NCBI GenBank assembly: GCA_964393825.1
Contig: CAYMUY010000001.1
Coordinates: 1-64,000 of the forward strand
Reading direction: 5' to 3'
Length of the DNA: 64,000 nt
Source: PFJX01 sp964393825
GTDB lineage: Bacteria; Pseudomonadota; Gammaproteobacteria; Burkholderiales; Thiobacillaceae
Positions 1 through 7,257 of this stretch are shown here, one piece after another. Under the pieces are notes generated by a model. That model saw only the letters and a program-made list of their open reading frames with translations, made no database searches and was not told the DNA's origin. Within the stretch, counting starts at the first letter, position 1, and every line of letters starts with the position of its first letter. The position numbers were made by a program, and so were the translations under genes.

Positions 1-2
1 AT

Positions 3-1265
3 GTGTTGTTCATCGCCGTCTCCGGCGACAGCCAACCCAACTTCACCACCCTGGCGGCTTTCGTCTCCGAAATGGGCGAGCTCACCGCCAAGCTGTTTGC
101 CCAGGTCCTTACGCTGTGTGACCGCCAAGGCCTGATCGGGCGCGAGATGTTCGCCATCGACGGGGTCAAGCTTCCGTCCAACGCCAGCAAGGCCAAGTCC
201 GGCACCCGCGCCGACTTCGAGCGCCAGGCTGAGAAGATGGAGAAGGCCGCCGAGAAGATGCTGGCCAAGCATCGCGATGCCGATGCCGCGCCGGCCGGCG
301 AAGCGGACAAGAAGCGCGAAGCCCGCACCCTGGAACGCTTGCAGCGCGACGCAAAGCAGATGCGCGATTGGCTCAAGCGGAACCCGGAAGACCGCAAGGG
401 CGCGAGCGGCAACGTGCGGCTGTCCAACCTCACCGACAACGAATCCGCCAAGATGGCTACCGGCAAGGGCGTGATCCAGGGCTTTACCGGGGTGGCGGCG
501 GTGGACGAGAAGCACCAGATCGTCGTCGAGGCCCAGGCCCACGGCACCGGTAGTGAACAGGAATTACTGATCCCGGTGGTGGAGGCGACGAAACCGCTAC
601 GCACCCCCGAGACCGTCGTCACCGCTGATGCGGGCTACCACTCCGAAGCCAACCTGAAGCAACTGGCGGAGAGCAAGGTGATCTCTTACATCCCGGACAA
701 CAACTACCGCCAGCGGGACGAGCGCTATGCCGGCCAGGAGGCCCACAAGGCCAAGCCCGACCCGCTGCATGACAAGCGGCCCAAGGAAAAGAAGAAAGGC
801 GGCTGTTTCCAGGTGGGCGACTTCCAGATCGACCCGGAACTGCGGACGTGTATTTGCCCGGCGGGAAAGGCGCTTTACAGCAACGGTGCCCACTGCACCA
901 TCAAGGGCCGGTTGGCGATGAAGTTCCAGGGCGCGAAACAGGATTGCGGCGCCTGTGCGCTACGCGCCCAATGCCTGCGCAAGCCGGACAAGACTCCGAC
1001 CCGGCAGGTGGCGTATTTCTTCGGCAAGGCCGATGGCCAGGTGAGCCACACCGATCAGATGAAGCATCGCATCGACAGCGACGAGGGCAAACGCATGATT
1101 ACCCGCCGCTTCGCGACGGTGGAGCCGGTCTTCGGCAATGTCCGCGGCAACAAGCGGCTGGACCGCTTCACCCTACGCGGCCGGAAGAAGGTGGATGGGC
1201 AATGGAAGTTGTATTGCCTGGTGCACAACCTGGAGAAACTGGCGCATCATGGCTACGGGATTTGA
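3..1265 (+). CDS. IS1182-family transposase, 5' end off the window
   Basis: DDE transposase that moves an insertion sequence. The reading frame is already open at the window edge, so the N-terminal part (roughly the first 80-100 residues in this family) lies upstream. Visible family marks are an early acidic residue in FAIDGVKLPSNAS, a second in TADAGYHSEANL, the Cys cluster CICPAGK...CGACALRAQC, and the C-terminal glutamate region VEPVFGNVRGNKRLDRF followed by LYCLVHNLEKLA. The catalytic D-D-E residues therefore look intact. A G5-AAACA-C5 hairpin follows at 1276-1290. The right inverted repeat cannot be placed because the left end is not in the window. The gene is high GC and abuts an AT-richer island, so it may have helped assemble it. 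Confidence 0.85.
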   Translation: MLFIAVSGDSQPNFTTLAAFVSEMGELTAKLFAQVLTLCDRQGLIGREMFAIDGVKLPSNASKAKSGTRADFERQAEKMEKAAEKMLAKHRDADAAPAGEADKKREARTLERLQRDAKQMRDWLKRNPEDRKGASGNVRLSNLTDNESAKMATGKGVIQGFTGVAAVDEKHQIVVEAQAHGTGSEQELLIPVVEATKPLRTPETVVTADAGYHSEANLKQLAESKVISYIPDNNYRQRDERYAGQEAHKAKPDPLHDKRPKEKKKGGCFQVGDFQIDPELRTCICPAGKALYSNGAHCTIKGRLAMKFQGAKQDCGACALRAQCLRKPDKTPTRQVAYFFGKADGQVSHTDQMKHRIDSDEGKRMITRRFATVEPVFGNVRGNKRLDRFTLRGRKKVDGQWKLYCLVHNLEKLAHHGYGI

Positions 1266-1478
1266 AGGATATGAAAGGGGGAAACACCCCCGTGCAACCC
1301 CCGGTAGGCTGGGATAACGGCCAGGGAAATCGAAAACAAGGATGGTGATGCTGGGAAACCCGGATTGGACCTTCTCGCCACAAGCTTGCCACCGCGCTGA
1401 AATTATTGCGGGACGGGATGGGGTGGGGGTGGAGTATGGGTTTTTTCTACAGCATCGTCATGCGCTGCGAGCTAAACC

Positions 1479-2069
1479 ATGACAGTCGTTGATGGGAAGA
1501 TCTGGGCACCGTTCGAAACGTTTTACATTCAAGCAATGTTGTTCAATTGCCAATCAGCGCTTCGATCTATGGTGCGAGTTTCTTCGGTGTTCGAGAAACT
1601 GCCGCAAGATGTAACAGAAGAGCACCTCCTGAATCTTCCTGTGCACGCAATCCTCAACGAGCTTCAGAATGTAGTTATTCAGGGGGGCGCGTTGTCTCGT
1701 TATTTCTGGCCGGTACGGAAAGGCCACGAAGATCGAGGCCGTCAGCTTCGCAAAGCTCTAGCCGTTGGAGACGATAGTCCACTTCACAATAGAGATTTGA
1801 GAAATGCTATCGAGCATTTCGATGAGAAACTCGATGTATATCTTTCCTCTGGCTTATCGGGTTACATATTTCCTGAGTTTGTTGCCCCAAGGCCACGGGA
1901 AGATGGGGTGCCAGGCCACTTTTTCAGAGCCTACTTTATTGATTGCGGTGTCTTTCGACTGCTCGATGGTGAGTATGAAATCGAGCCAATTGCTTTAGAG
2001 ATTCAGCGCATCAGTGCGGCTTTAGAAGAGGCGGATGAAAATGGTAGCCGGCTGTCACCAATCGCATAA
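1479..2069 (+). CDS. HEPN-like hypothetical protein in an integron-type cassette
   Basis: 196-residue, mostly helical soluble protein that I cannot assign to a named family. The segment HNRDLRNAIEHFDEKLD (about residues 107-123) contains R-N-x3-H, the signature of many HEPN RNases and HEPN nucleotidyltransferase partners. A HEPN-type fold is therefore a reasonable inference, but the rest is too divergent to confirm by eye. The gene is AT-richer than the chromosome around it. Its TAA stop (2067-2069) lies inside the first core of an attC-like palindrome, the usual layout of integron gene cassettes. No integrase is visible here. ATG is preceded by GAGCTAAACC, which is only a weak ribosome-binding site. 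Confidence 0.6.
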   Translation: MTVVDGKIWAPFETFYIQAMLFNCQSALRSMVRVSSVFEKLPQDVTEEHLLNLPVHAILNELQNVVIQGGALSRYFWPVRKGHEDRGRQLRKALAVGDDSPLHNRDLRNAIEHFDEKLDVYLSSGLSGYIFPEFVAPRPREDGVPGHFFRAYFIDCGVFRLLDGEYEIEPIALEIQRISAALEEADENGSRLSPIA

Positions 2070-2162
2070 CAATTCCGTCGAGAGGGACCGCCTGCAAGCT
2101 GAGCTTGCAGCCGCCCTTCGCGGCTTCACCGCTCCGGCGGCCCCTCACGTCAAACGTTATGC
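2064..2162 (+). repeat. attC-like recombination site (integron cassette 59-be type)
   Basis: A roughly 99-bp imperfect palindrome. The outer arms GCATAAC (2064-2070) and GTTATGC (2156-2162) are exactly complementary. The inner arms 2077-2092 (GTCGAGAGGGACCGCC) and 2136-2151 (GGCGGCCCCTCACGTC) match at 13 of 16 positions. The tip holds two more hairpins: TGCAAGC-TGA-GCTTGCA (2093-2109) and GCCGC-CCTTC-GCGGC (2110-2124). The start TAACAATTC and the end AAACGTTA resemble classic attC ends, and the upstream ORF stop lies within the first core. That combination strongly suggests a cassette recombination site folded as a single strand. A plain terminator is unlikely, as no T-tract follows. Confidence 0.7.
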
Positions 2163-2253
2163 CGATATTTGATTGCAACAAGGTCACCGTTGAAGCCACC
2201 GTACGCTTGGCGTGGCTGGTTAGAGATTTTAAAAAGAACGGAGTTCCAAAAGG

Positions 2254-3276
2254 ATGTCAGAAAAATCGTTAAGTATGGAAATGGGCAATCTCATATGCCG
2301 ATTTGGCAGCGAGAAAGTGCTCCTCGATATGGCCAATGAAATTGTCTTGCCGTGTTTTTTTGACAAGACGCTAGTAAGGAGTTATGACAAAACAAGCTAT
2401 TTTTTTCACGAAGTCAGCCCTGTGCTCCTGAGTAGTGGCGCTTCTGAGGGGGTAGTAGGTATAGCAGGGCGCTTCATCAAGGACACAACTTTAGAGCGTG
2501 AACAGATATTTGAGGAAGGGAAAGGGCTAGTTAAAGATGGCGGGTCAATGCGGTCTTCTCCATCAGCGCTCTTCCTTCTTGTTCTGAATAATCATCGTCT
2601 TATATACGTTAAAGAAACAAAAGATGCGCCATCAAAAGAGTCGTTCCGCTCTACGCTCCTGAGTTTTCTTCGCGATAAGCATAAGCAGTATATTGAGGCC
2701 GAGGTCGAGCGTTTTAAGGCTATGCGGGAAGAGGACCCTAATTCCGATCGAGTCACTAAGAAAGATTTGTACGAACTAACCCCAAGACCCGCACTTGAAT
2801 TGATTCCTCTCACATCTGAAGACAGCATTGAGGAATTTGTACGGAAATACAGCATCTTAAAAACCGTCGAAATATCTCTGTCTGATAGAAACGATGAAAC
2901 AGATAACGACCCATTTTTTGAAGAGTTGCAGAAAAGAAAAGATGCGATAGGCAGCACGAATTCGGTAGTTAAACACAGCAATTCGAAAGGCCTCGATAAG
3001 GATGAGGCAATTAACGAAATAGCTGAGGCAACTGAACAAGGGAACCAAAACGTAAAGTTAGCGGGAATTGATAGCGAGGGCGATATTCTACGAGGTAATA
3101 ATGAAAAGTTTCAGCTAAGAAAGTCCCTCGAAGATCTTAGCTCTAAGCCCGTTAATGCTGCAAATGAACTTTATAAGACTTTCGTAGGGTTGATAGAAGA
3201 TGGGCTAGTAAAGGTTCCAGAAACGTCTCAGAAAGCAAAGGCGATTGTTGAGTCCCTTGTACAGAGGCTATTTTAA
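2254..3276 (+). CDS. Hypothetical protein, first gene of a coupled pair
   Basis: 340-residue protein with no signal peptide or membrane segment, and I do not recognise its family. The N-terminal two thirds (to about residue 200) look globular, with conserved-looking blocks such as FIKDTTLEREQIF, SPSALFLLVLNNHRLIYVKE and STLLSFLRDKHKQYI. The C-terminal third is charged and low in hydrophobics, ending in a helical tail. The stop shares one base with the start of the next gene (TAATG), implying translational coupling to a four-helix membrane protein. A cytosolic sensor plus membrane protein layout is common in defence cassettes (Kiwa has a similar shape, though with the membrane gene first). That is analogy only. 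Codon use is clearly AT-richer than the chromosome, suggesting transfer. Confidence 0.7.
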   Translation: MSEKSLSMEMGNLICRFGSEKVLLDMANEIVLPCFFDKTLVRSYDKTSYFFHEVSPVLLSSGASEGVVGIAGRFIKDTTLEREQIFEEGKGLVKDGGSMRSSPSALFLLVLNNHRLIYVKETKDAPSKESFRSTLLSFLRDKHKQYIEAEVERFKAMREEDPNSDRVTKKDLYELTPRPALELIPLTSEDSIEEFVRKYSILKTVEISLSDRNDETDNDPFFEELQKRKDAIGSTNSVVKHSNSKGLDKDEAINEIAEATEQGNQNVKLAGIDSEGDILRGNNEKFQLRKSLEDLSSKPVNAANELYKTFVGLIEDGLVKVPETSQKAKAIVESLVQRLF

Positions 3277-3893
3277 TGAATGCGCCAGATTTTAACCCTA
3301 ATGACCTAACAAAAGAGAAGAAGCTTTGGGATATCTATATTGCATCAAGACGAATTCCATTTAGCCGATTCAATGCAATTACTACGGCATTGGTATTTAT
3401 GCTCCTAGTGGCAAATTCGTGGCTTACGACACAACCAGTATCTGAAACGCTTGAGCTTGTTAGAGATCTATCCAATACGGGTTTGGCTATCTCACTTAGC
3501 ACTCTTGGTTTTTTGCTTGCCGGCTTCACGATATTTGCAACAGTATCTCAGCCAAGCCTCTCATTGAGAATGGCCGAAATTCCTCATCCGGTCAGCGGGC
3601 TTTCATACTTAAAGCATAACTATTTTGTATTTCTTCGGGTGTTTGTCTATTACCTTGCGTTTTCCATATTTTGTCTTTTAGTGGTTGTGTTTGGCCATAA
3701 AGGTGGTCTTGTTCCTTTGCTAGCTTCTTTTTCGCCATATCCTGATGAGGTTAAATTCGCTATCGTAAAAGTGTCTTATGTATTGCTCTTTACTGGGTAT
3801 TACTTTCTTATTATGCAGTTAAAGTCGTTCATATTTAATATCTATCATTCCGTCATGACCTCTCTCAGATGGAAGGCTGAAGGTTATGAATAA
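3276..3893 (+). CDS. Four-helix membrane protein, second gene of the coupled pair
   Basis: 205 residues with four hydrophobic stretches: about 36-50 (TTALVFMLLVANSWL), 70-90 (GLAISLSTLGFLLAGFTIF), 118-140 (FLRVFVYYLAFSIFCLLVVV) and 163-183 (IVKVSYVLLFTGYYFLIMQL). It should be an inner-membrane protein with both termini on the same side. It has no recognisable enzyme motif. Its start overlaps the previous stop by one base, so the two are almost surely made together. Small membrane partners of this kind act as effectors or anchors in several defence systems. That role is inferred from architecture, with no sequence support. It shares the AT-rich composition of the island. Confidence 0.7.
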   Translation: MNAPDFNPNDLTKEKKLWDIYIASRRIPFSRFNAITTALVFMLLVANSWLTTQPVSETLELVRDLSNTGLAISLSTLGFLLAGFTIFATVSQPSLSLRMAEIPHPVSGLSYLKHNYFVFLRVFVYYLAFSIFCLLVVVFGHKGGLVPLLASFSPYPDEVKFAIVKVSYVLLFTGYYFLIMQLKSFIFNIYHSVMTSLRWKAEGYE

Positions 3894-3904
3894 TTAGAGC
3901 GCAA

Positions 3905-3972
3905 CCCAAGATGCTTGATGCCATTTTAGTTTTCTATCCGAGGTGGTGGCCTTTCATCTTGGGAGATTTTTT
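3905..3972 (+). terminator. Possible terminator after the two-gene cassette
   Basis: Perfect 9-bp arms CCCAAGATG (3905-3913) and CATCTTGGG (3955-3963) enclose a long 41-nt loop that can add a few more pairs, and a T6 run follows at 3967-3972. The loop is longer than in an ideal intrinsic terminator, so it could instead be another secondary-structure element at the cassette end. Confidence 0.4.
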
Positions 3973-4192
3973 ATCGCAATCATTACGTTCTGGCGTTGCA
4001 AGCCAAAGATTGGCGACACCAGCCAGCCCCTCGTGAGTTTATTTGGTGGTGCGCTTACGACGATAGTGGACAGGCCACATTTCTTGATCTTGTTGCCGTG
4101 ATCAAGACAAAATACGTGGTCAGTCCTCCATTGTTTTTTATAAGCATGACCTGCCTCGGCAGGAATCTCTGGATGATAACGGGGTTGAAGTC
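3973..4192. other. Noncoding stretch in the AT-rich island
   Basis: I see no convincing gene here. It contains an 8-bp inverted repeat TCTTGATC/GATCAAGA (4082-4089 and 4100-4107, 10-nt spacer) and a small hairpin CCTGCC-TC-GGCAGG near 4150. No second attC-like site is visible, so the downstream end of any cassette cannot be defined. Confidence 0.4.
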
Positions 4193-4390
4193 ATGGACGT
4201 GTGGGATGAATTTCTACTGATGGTGTATGGACTGCCACCGATCATCGTCATCGGTGCTGCACTAATTGCAAAGCTGACGGCCAGACTCAAGGGCAAGCCC
4301 CTCGGATGGGGGAAGGCGTTTGCCATCGGCGTGGCAATGTTCTTCGTCAGCTTTGCCGGTGTGTTCGCATATTGGCTGTTGAAAGGATGA
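4193..4390 (+). CDS. Small two-helix membrane protein
   Basis: 65 residues with two hydrophobic helices (about 8-28, LMVYGLPPIIVIGAALIAKL, and 43-62, AFAIGVAMFFVSFAGVFAYW) separated by a basic loop. No family recognised. The TGA stop overlaps the ATG of the next small membrane protein, so the pair is probably co-translated. The ribosome-binding site is weak. Confidence 0.5.
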   Translation: MDVWDEFLLMVYGLPPIIVIGAALIAKLTARLKGKPLGWGKAFAIGVAMFFVSFAGVFAYWLLKG

Positions 4391-4722
4391 GTATGTCGAT
4401 TTATCTGACTGTCCTGCTTGGCACAGGGTTTCTTGTTTTATGGTTCACGACCTACCGCATGATGCGACGTGACGGTGATGCGGACGGGCTTACCGGTGCA
4501 TTGTTATCGTTCAAGAGATTGTCAATCGCTCTACTGATATTTATTGCGCTATTTGCAATGCTGTTTCTGGTTGGTGCGGCCGTCTGGTTCGGCCTCAGGT
4601 TTTTCTTCCCGGGTCTGTCGAACGAATGGCGCGTGGAACTGGCTGTTGCGGCCGCGATGGTTGTGTGGGCCATGCTTTTCATCGTGCCGTTTAAACGATT
4701 GTCTAAAGGCGAGAAAGTCTGA
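4387..4722 (+). CDS. Small membrane protein, coupled to the preceding gene
   Basis: 111 residues from the ATG that overlaps the previous stop (ATGA). The frame is open further upstream, but the overlap start gives a sensible N-terminus, MSMSIYLTVLLGTGFLVLW. There are three hydrophobic segments: near the start, at about 45-70 (LSIALLIFIALFAMLFLVGA) and at about 85-104 (AVAAAMVVWAMLFIVPF). No recognised family. Together with its neighbour it looks like a two-component membrane module of unknown role. Confidence 0.5.
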   Translation: MSMSIYLTVLLGTGFLVLWFTTYRMMRRDGDADGLTGALLSFKRLSIALLIFIALFAMLFLVGAAVWFGLRFFFPGLSNEWRVELAVAAAMVVWAMLFIVPFKRLSKGEKV

Positions 4723-4801
4723 CGTGAACAATAGGGGACTGACCATAGGCAATTGGGGATAGACCACGGTATTGCTCATTTATTTCTGACCAGGAGTGGC
4801 C

Positions 4802-5704
4802 ATGTCCCCGGATTTCGATCTCCAGCTTGCGAATGCCTGGCTTCCCCTGGTCTGGGGTGTGCTGGTGGGTTTCGTGTTCTCCCTGGTGGGCGCGGCGGGG
4901 GGCATCCTGGCCTCGTTCGGGCTGATCTCGGTGCTGGGGCTGAGCGACGCCAATCAGGTCAAGCCCATGGCCCAGATGCTGACGCTGGCCACGCCTCTGG
5001 TCGCGGTTCCCAACTATCTGCGCCAGTGCCGGCTGGTATTCAGCCTGGGGCTGGTGCTCGCTGCCGGGGGCCTGCTTGGCGCGCTGGTCGGCAGTGCGCT
5101 TTCGGTGCGCTATCTCTCGGACATGTCCAGCTTCAAGCCGGTGTTCGCGCTGCTGGTGCTGGTCATCGCGGTACAGATGGTCTGGTCCTTGCTGCGCGAC
5201 CAGGGGGAGCGGGGCGCCCGCGCGCGGGCGGCGGCGGCGTTCGAGGGACTGGTGGCGACGGGTAACCCGCCGTGCGAAATCGGGGTTCGGCACACGCATT
5301 GGTCCTTGCGACGCATCCAGTTCGCATTTGGTGGCGAGATGTTCGCCTACAGTCCGCTGTTGGCCTTCGGCATCGGCTTTTGCATCGCGGCCCTGGCGGC
5401 GGCGCTGGGCGTGGGCGGCGGCTTCCTGCTGGTGCCCTTCATGGCGATGGGCCTGCGCCTGCCGATGTTCGTGGTGGCGGGTACCGCGGCGCTGGCGGTG
5501 TTCATCAGTTCCTCGGCCTCCATCGCCAACTATCTGGCGATGGGGGTGCGGCTGAACTGGGAACTGCTTCCGCCGCTATTGGTGGGCACCCTGATCGGCG
5601 CTTATCTCGGGCCGCATCTTTCCCGCCATTTCCGTGACCGCTGGCTGCGCGGCGTACTGGCGGTGGTGCTGAGCGGCATCGCCCTGAAATATCTGCTGGC
5701 GTGA
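4802..5704 (+). CDS. TSUP-family (TauE/SafE) membrane transporter
   Basis: 300-residue polytopic inner-membrane protein of the sulfite exporter TauE/SafE (TSUP) family, which move sulfite, sulfonates or related anions. It shows the two-fold repeated pattern of the family: GVLVGFVFSLVGAAGGILAS near residue 20 and GIGFCIAALAAALGVGGGFL near residue 190, each with the glycine-rich motif. ATG 4802 is preferred over an in-frame GTG at 4796 because CAGGAG sits 6 nt upstream. It lies alone between the AT-rich island and a NERD gene. Substrate cannot be told from sequence. Confidence 0.85.
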   Translation: MSPDFDLQLANAWLPLVWGVLVGFVFSLVGAAGGILASFGLISVLGLSDANQVKPMAQMLTLATPLVAVPNYLRQCRLVFSLGLVLAAGGLLGALVGSALSVRYLSDMSSFKPVFALLVLVIAVQMVWSLLRDQGERGARARAAAAFEGLVATGNPPCEIGVRHTHWSLRRIQFAFGGEMFAYSPLLAFGIGFCIAALAAALGVGGGFLLVPFMAMGLRLPMFVVAGTAALAVFISSSASIANYLAMGVRLNWELLPPLLVGTLIGAYLGPHLSRHFRDRWLRGVLAVVLSGIALKYLLA

Positions 5705-6055
5705 TGGGCGCCGCCATGCCCCACGATCTCACCCAGAGCACACTCGTCGCCGCCAGCATGGGCCGCGTTCTGGTGTGGATAAACGGGGTTGTGGACCGCT
5801 AGTGAAGGGCTGTCCACTGCTGTTTCTATTGGCGGCCCCACCCCGCCCCGTGAGGGGAGGGCGGCAGGCTGCGCCGCTGCCTGTACCACCGCGACAGCGA
5901 CCCTGTTGTCGCCAGGGCCTGATCATGGCTGAGGTGCGAGACCGGTTGCCGCCACATTCCGAGAAGACCACCAGGCCGTGTTGGTGTAAGTTTCAGGCTG
6001 GCTGGCGTCACGAACCGGCCAATAATCAACAAGACCAAGATAGGGTGTCACAGCA
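5705..6055. other. Intergenic region with no clear gene
   Basis: About 350 nt between the transporter and the NERD gene. Short open frames exist, but none has a plausible start with family-like sequence. It is high GC, with no tRNA, repeat or terminator that I can defend. It could hold the promoter of the NERD gene or decayed coding sequence. Confidence 0.4.
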
Positions 6056-7081
6056 ATGATTCTGAAACCATTTCGACCCAAGGATGCGGTCGTCGCTGAA
6101 CTTGAGGCGCTGCTGGAAAGCGCTCCCGCGTTAATCAAACCCAAGATCGAACAGGAAATCCGGCTCGTCCGCGCGGGCAACAAAGGGGAGCAAGAGTCGG
6201 CCTATTTCATCGACTTCGAGAATGGGGCCCACAAGAACCGGGTCGTGTTGCATGACCTGCGCTTCGAGGTCAACGGCCGGGTTGCCCAGATCGACCATCT
6301 GATGATCAACCGCTTGCTCGACGTATACGTCTTCGAGACCAAGCACTTCAACACCGGGCTCAAGATCACCGAGGATGGCGAGTTCCTGAGGTGGAATGTC
6401 TACAAGAAGACGTTCGAGGGCATGCCTTCGCCGCTGGCCCAGAATGAGCGGCACATCCAGGTGCTCAAGGACGTCTTCGACCAGATTGAGATGCCCACAC
6501 GCCTTGGCTTGCGGTTGGCCCCTTCCTTCCAGACCCTGATTCTGATCTCGCCGAACGCCCGCATCGACCGGCCAAAGAAGTTCGATAGCAGCCGAGTCGT
6601 CAAAGCCGATTTGCTGGGCGAGGTCATCAAGAAAGACGCCGAAGAGACCAGCGTCCTGGGCGTGTTTGGCAGCGTAGCCAAGATCGTGTCTCTTGAAACC
6701 ATCCAGGATATCGGTCGCCAGCTCATGCTGCGTCACAGCCCGATTGCCATCAACTACGCCGCCAAGTTCGGGCTGGACAAGGTAGAGCCTCAAGCAACAC
6801 CGGCAGTGCTGCCGAAACAGCCGGTGACTGCCCCCGCCAAGCCGGTTGGGTCAGCCAAGGAAGCGCCAAAGTGTCGTGCCTGCGGCAGCGAGAAGCTTTC
6901 CATCCAATACGGGAAATATGGCTATTACTTCAAGTGCGATGCGTGTGGGGGGAACACCCCGGTTAAGTTGGGCTGTGGTGTTGAAGGGCACAAGGAGCGG
7001 CTGCGCAAGGATGGCAACCAGTTTTTCCGGGAGTGCGAGGGGTGCAAGAACAGTTCGCTGTTTTTTGTGAATGCCGCTTGA
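6056..7081 (+). CDS. NERD-domain protein with C-terminal zinc ribbon
   Basis: 341 residues. The NERD (nuclease-related) domain spans about residues 45-165, with the endonuclease-like core QIDHLMINRLLDVYVFETKHF providing the D...E-x-K residues typical of the PD-(D/E)xK-like fold. The C-terminus (about 272-340) carries paired Cys knuckles, CRACGSEKL...CDACGG and CECEGC-type spacing (RECEGCKNSS), like the zinc ribbons appended to topoisomerase-type nucleases. It is a probable DNA-binding or cleaving protein, and NERD proteins are frequent in defence and plasmid contexts. The gene stands alone near the island at the left of the window. Function beyond the fold is inference. Confidence 0.8.
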   Translation: MILKPFRPKDAVVAELEALLESAPALIKPKIEQEIRLVRAGNKGEQESAYFIDFENGAHKNRVVLHDLRFEVNGRVAQIDHLMINRLLDVYVFETKHFNTGLKITEDGEFLRWNVYKKTFEGMPSPLAQNERHIQVLKDVFDQIEMPTRLGLRLAPSFQTLILISPNARIDRPKKFDSSRVVKADLLGEVIKKDAEETSVLGVFGSVAKIVSLETIQDIGRQLMLRHSPIAINYAAKFGLDKVEPQATPAVLPKQPVTAPAKPVGSAKEAPKCRACGSEKLSIQYGKYGYYFKCDACGGNTPVKLGCGVEGHKERLRKDGNQFFRECEGCKNSSLFFVNAA

Positions 7082-7257
7082 TCGTTCAACCAAGACCGTG
7101 TTTCGGCCGTAGCCGCTGTTGCAATAAAGCTGAGAGATAACGGGCAAACCGCGATTTTCCGCCGATCTGTGAAGGCGGCAGCGGGTAACCGCGGGCCCTG
7201 TCGCCCCCCTTTACCTGGTTGACCACACACGGGCGGCCGGGGCGTGGCCCGCCCGGT

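Noticed and set aside
3996..4220. 74-codon open frame in the AT-rich island
   Set aside because: It overlaps the better small membrane gene and has no start signal or family-like pattern.
5775..6059. Short plus-strand open frame before the NERD gene
   Set aside because: No ribosome-binding site, Pro/Arg-rich and unlike any family.
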